Origin: an uncultured Treponema sp.
Lineage (GTDB): Bacteria; Spirochaetota; Spirochaetia; Treponematales; Treponemataceae
NCBI GenBank assembly: GCA_947176045.1
Contig: CAMWPF010000105.1
Coordinates: 1-5,889, forward strand
Length of the DNA: 5,889 nucleotides
Direction of reading: 5' to 3'
Numbering within the stretch: position 1 is the first letter of the stretch; every line of letters starts with the position of its first letter. The position numbers were made by a program, and so were the translations under genes. The notes beneath the pieces were generated by a model. The model had not been told where the DNA came from. It saw only the letters and a list, made by a program, of their open reading frames with translations, and searched no databases. Positions 5,872 to 5,889 of this stretch are shown piece by piece.

Positions 5872-5889
5872 ATGGTGTATTTTTTTTTT

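Overview
All the genes I can support lie on the minus strand. Read in the direction of transcription (right to left), they are: a large transmembrane methyl-accepting chemotaxis protein (MCP); a strong intrinsic terminator; a small membrane-protein reading frame broken by an in-frame TGA; a two-gene ibrA-ibrB operon with its own promoter; and an alpha/beta hydrolase of the hormone-sensitive-lipase type with its own promoter and terminator. The genes are rich in G+C at third codon positions. The far left edge and the few bases around each start or terminator are clearly AT-richer.

The organism is a bacterium using the standard code (TGA ends the MCP, ibrA and ibrB; TGG encodes Trp) with strong Shine-Dalgarno sites and sigma70-type promoters. 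The MCP signalling tip (TSLLAMNAAIEAAHAGDAGK followed by GFAVVADEIRKLSENSS) resembles those I associate with Treponema-like spirochaetes. I therefore suggest a Treponema-like, host-associated spirochaete. This rests on family resemblance only; a motile Firmicute is the main alternative.

Right region (3600-5889): the MCP senses a periplasmic ligand through a Cache-type domain and signals to CheA/CheW. Its start is odd: a run of nine G sits where the Shine-Dalgarno should be, and an upstream run of seven C can pair with it. This makes a plausible switch or phase-variable element.

Middle region (1353-3581): the small broken membrane frame comes first. Then a TTGACA/TAGAAT promoter drives a short leader carrying a 17-residue upstream reading frame. 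Its stop codon overlaps the ibrA start as ATGA, and a GC-rich hairpin covers part of the ibrA ribosome-binding site. ibrA (PP-loop ATPase, PAPS-reductase family with DUF3440) and ibrB (ParB/sulfiredoxin fold) overlap by 11 bases and are surely cotranscribed. Relatives of this pair regulate virulence genes in Escherichia coli, but their biochemistry is not settled to my knowledge.

Left region (1-1258): the hydrolase is an independent transcription unit and I see no functional link to ibrAB. The first 100 bases are AT-rich, with nothing I can assign firmly.
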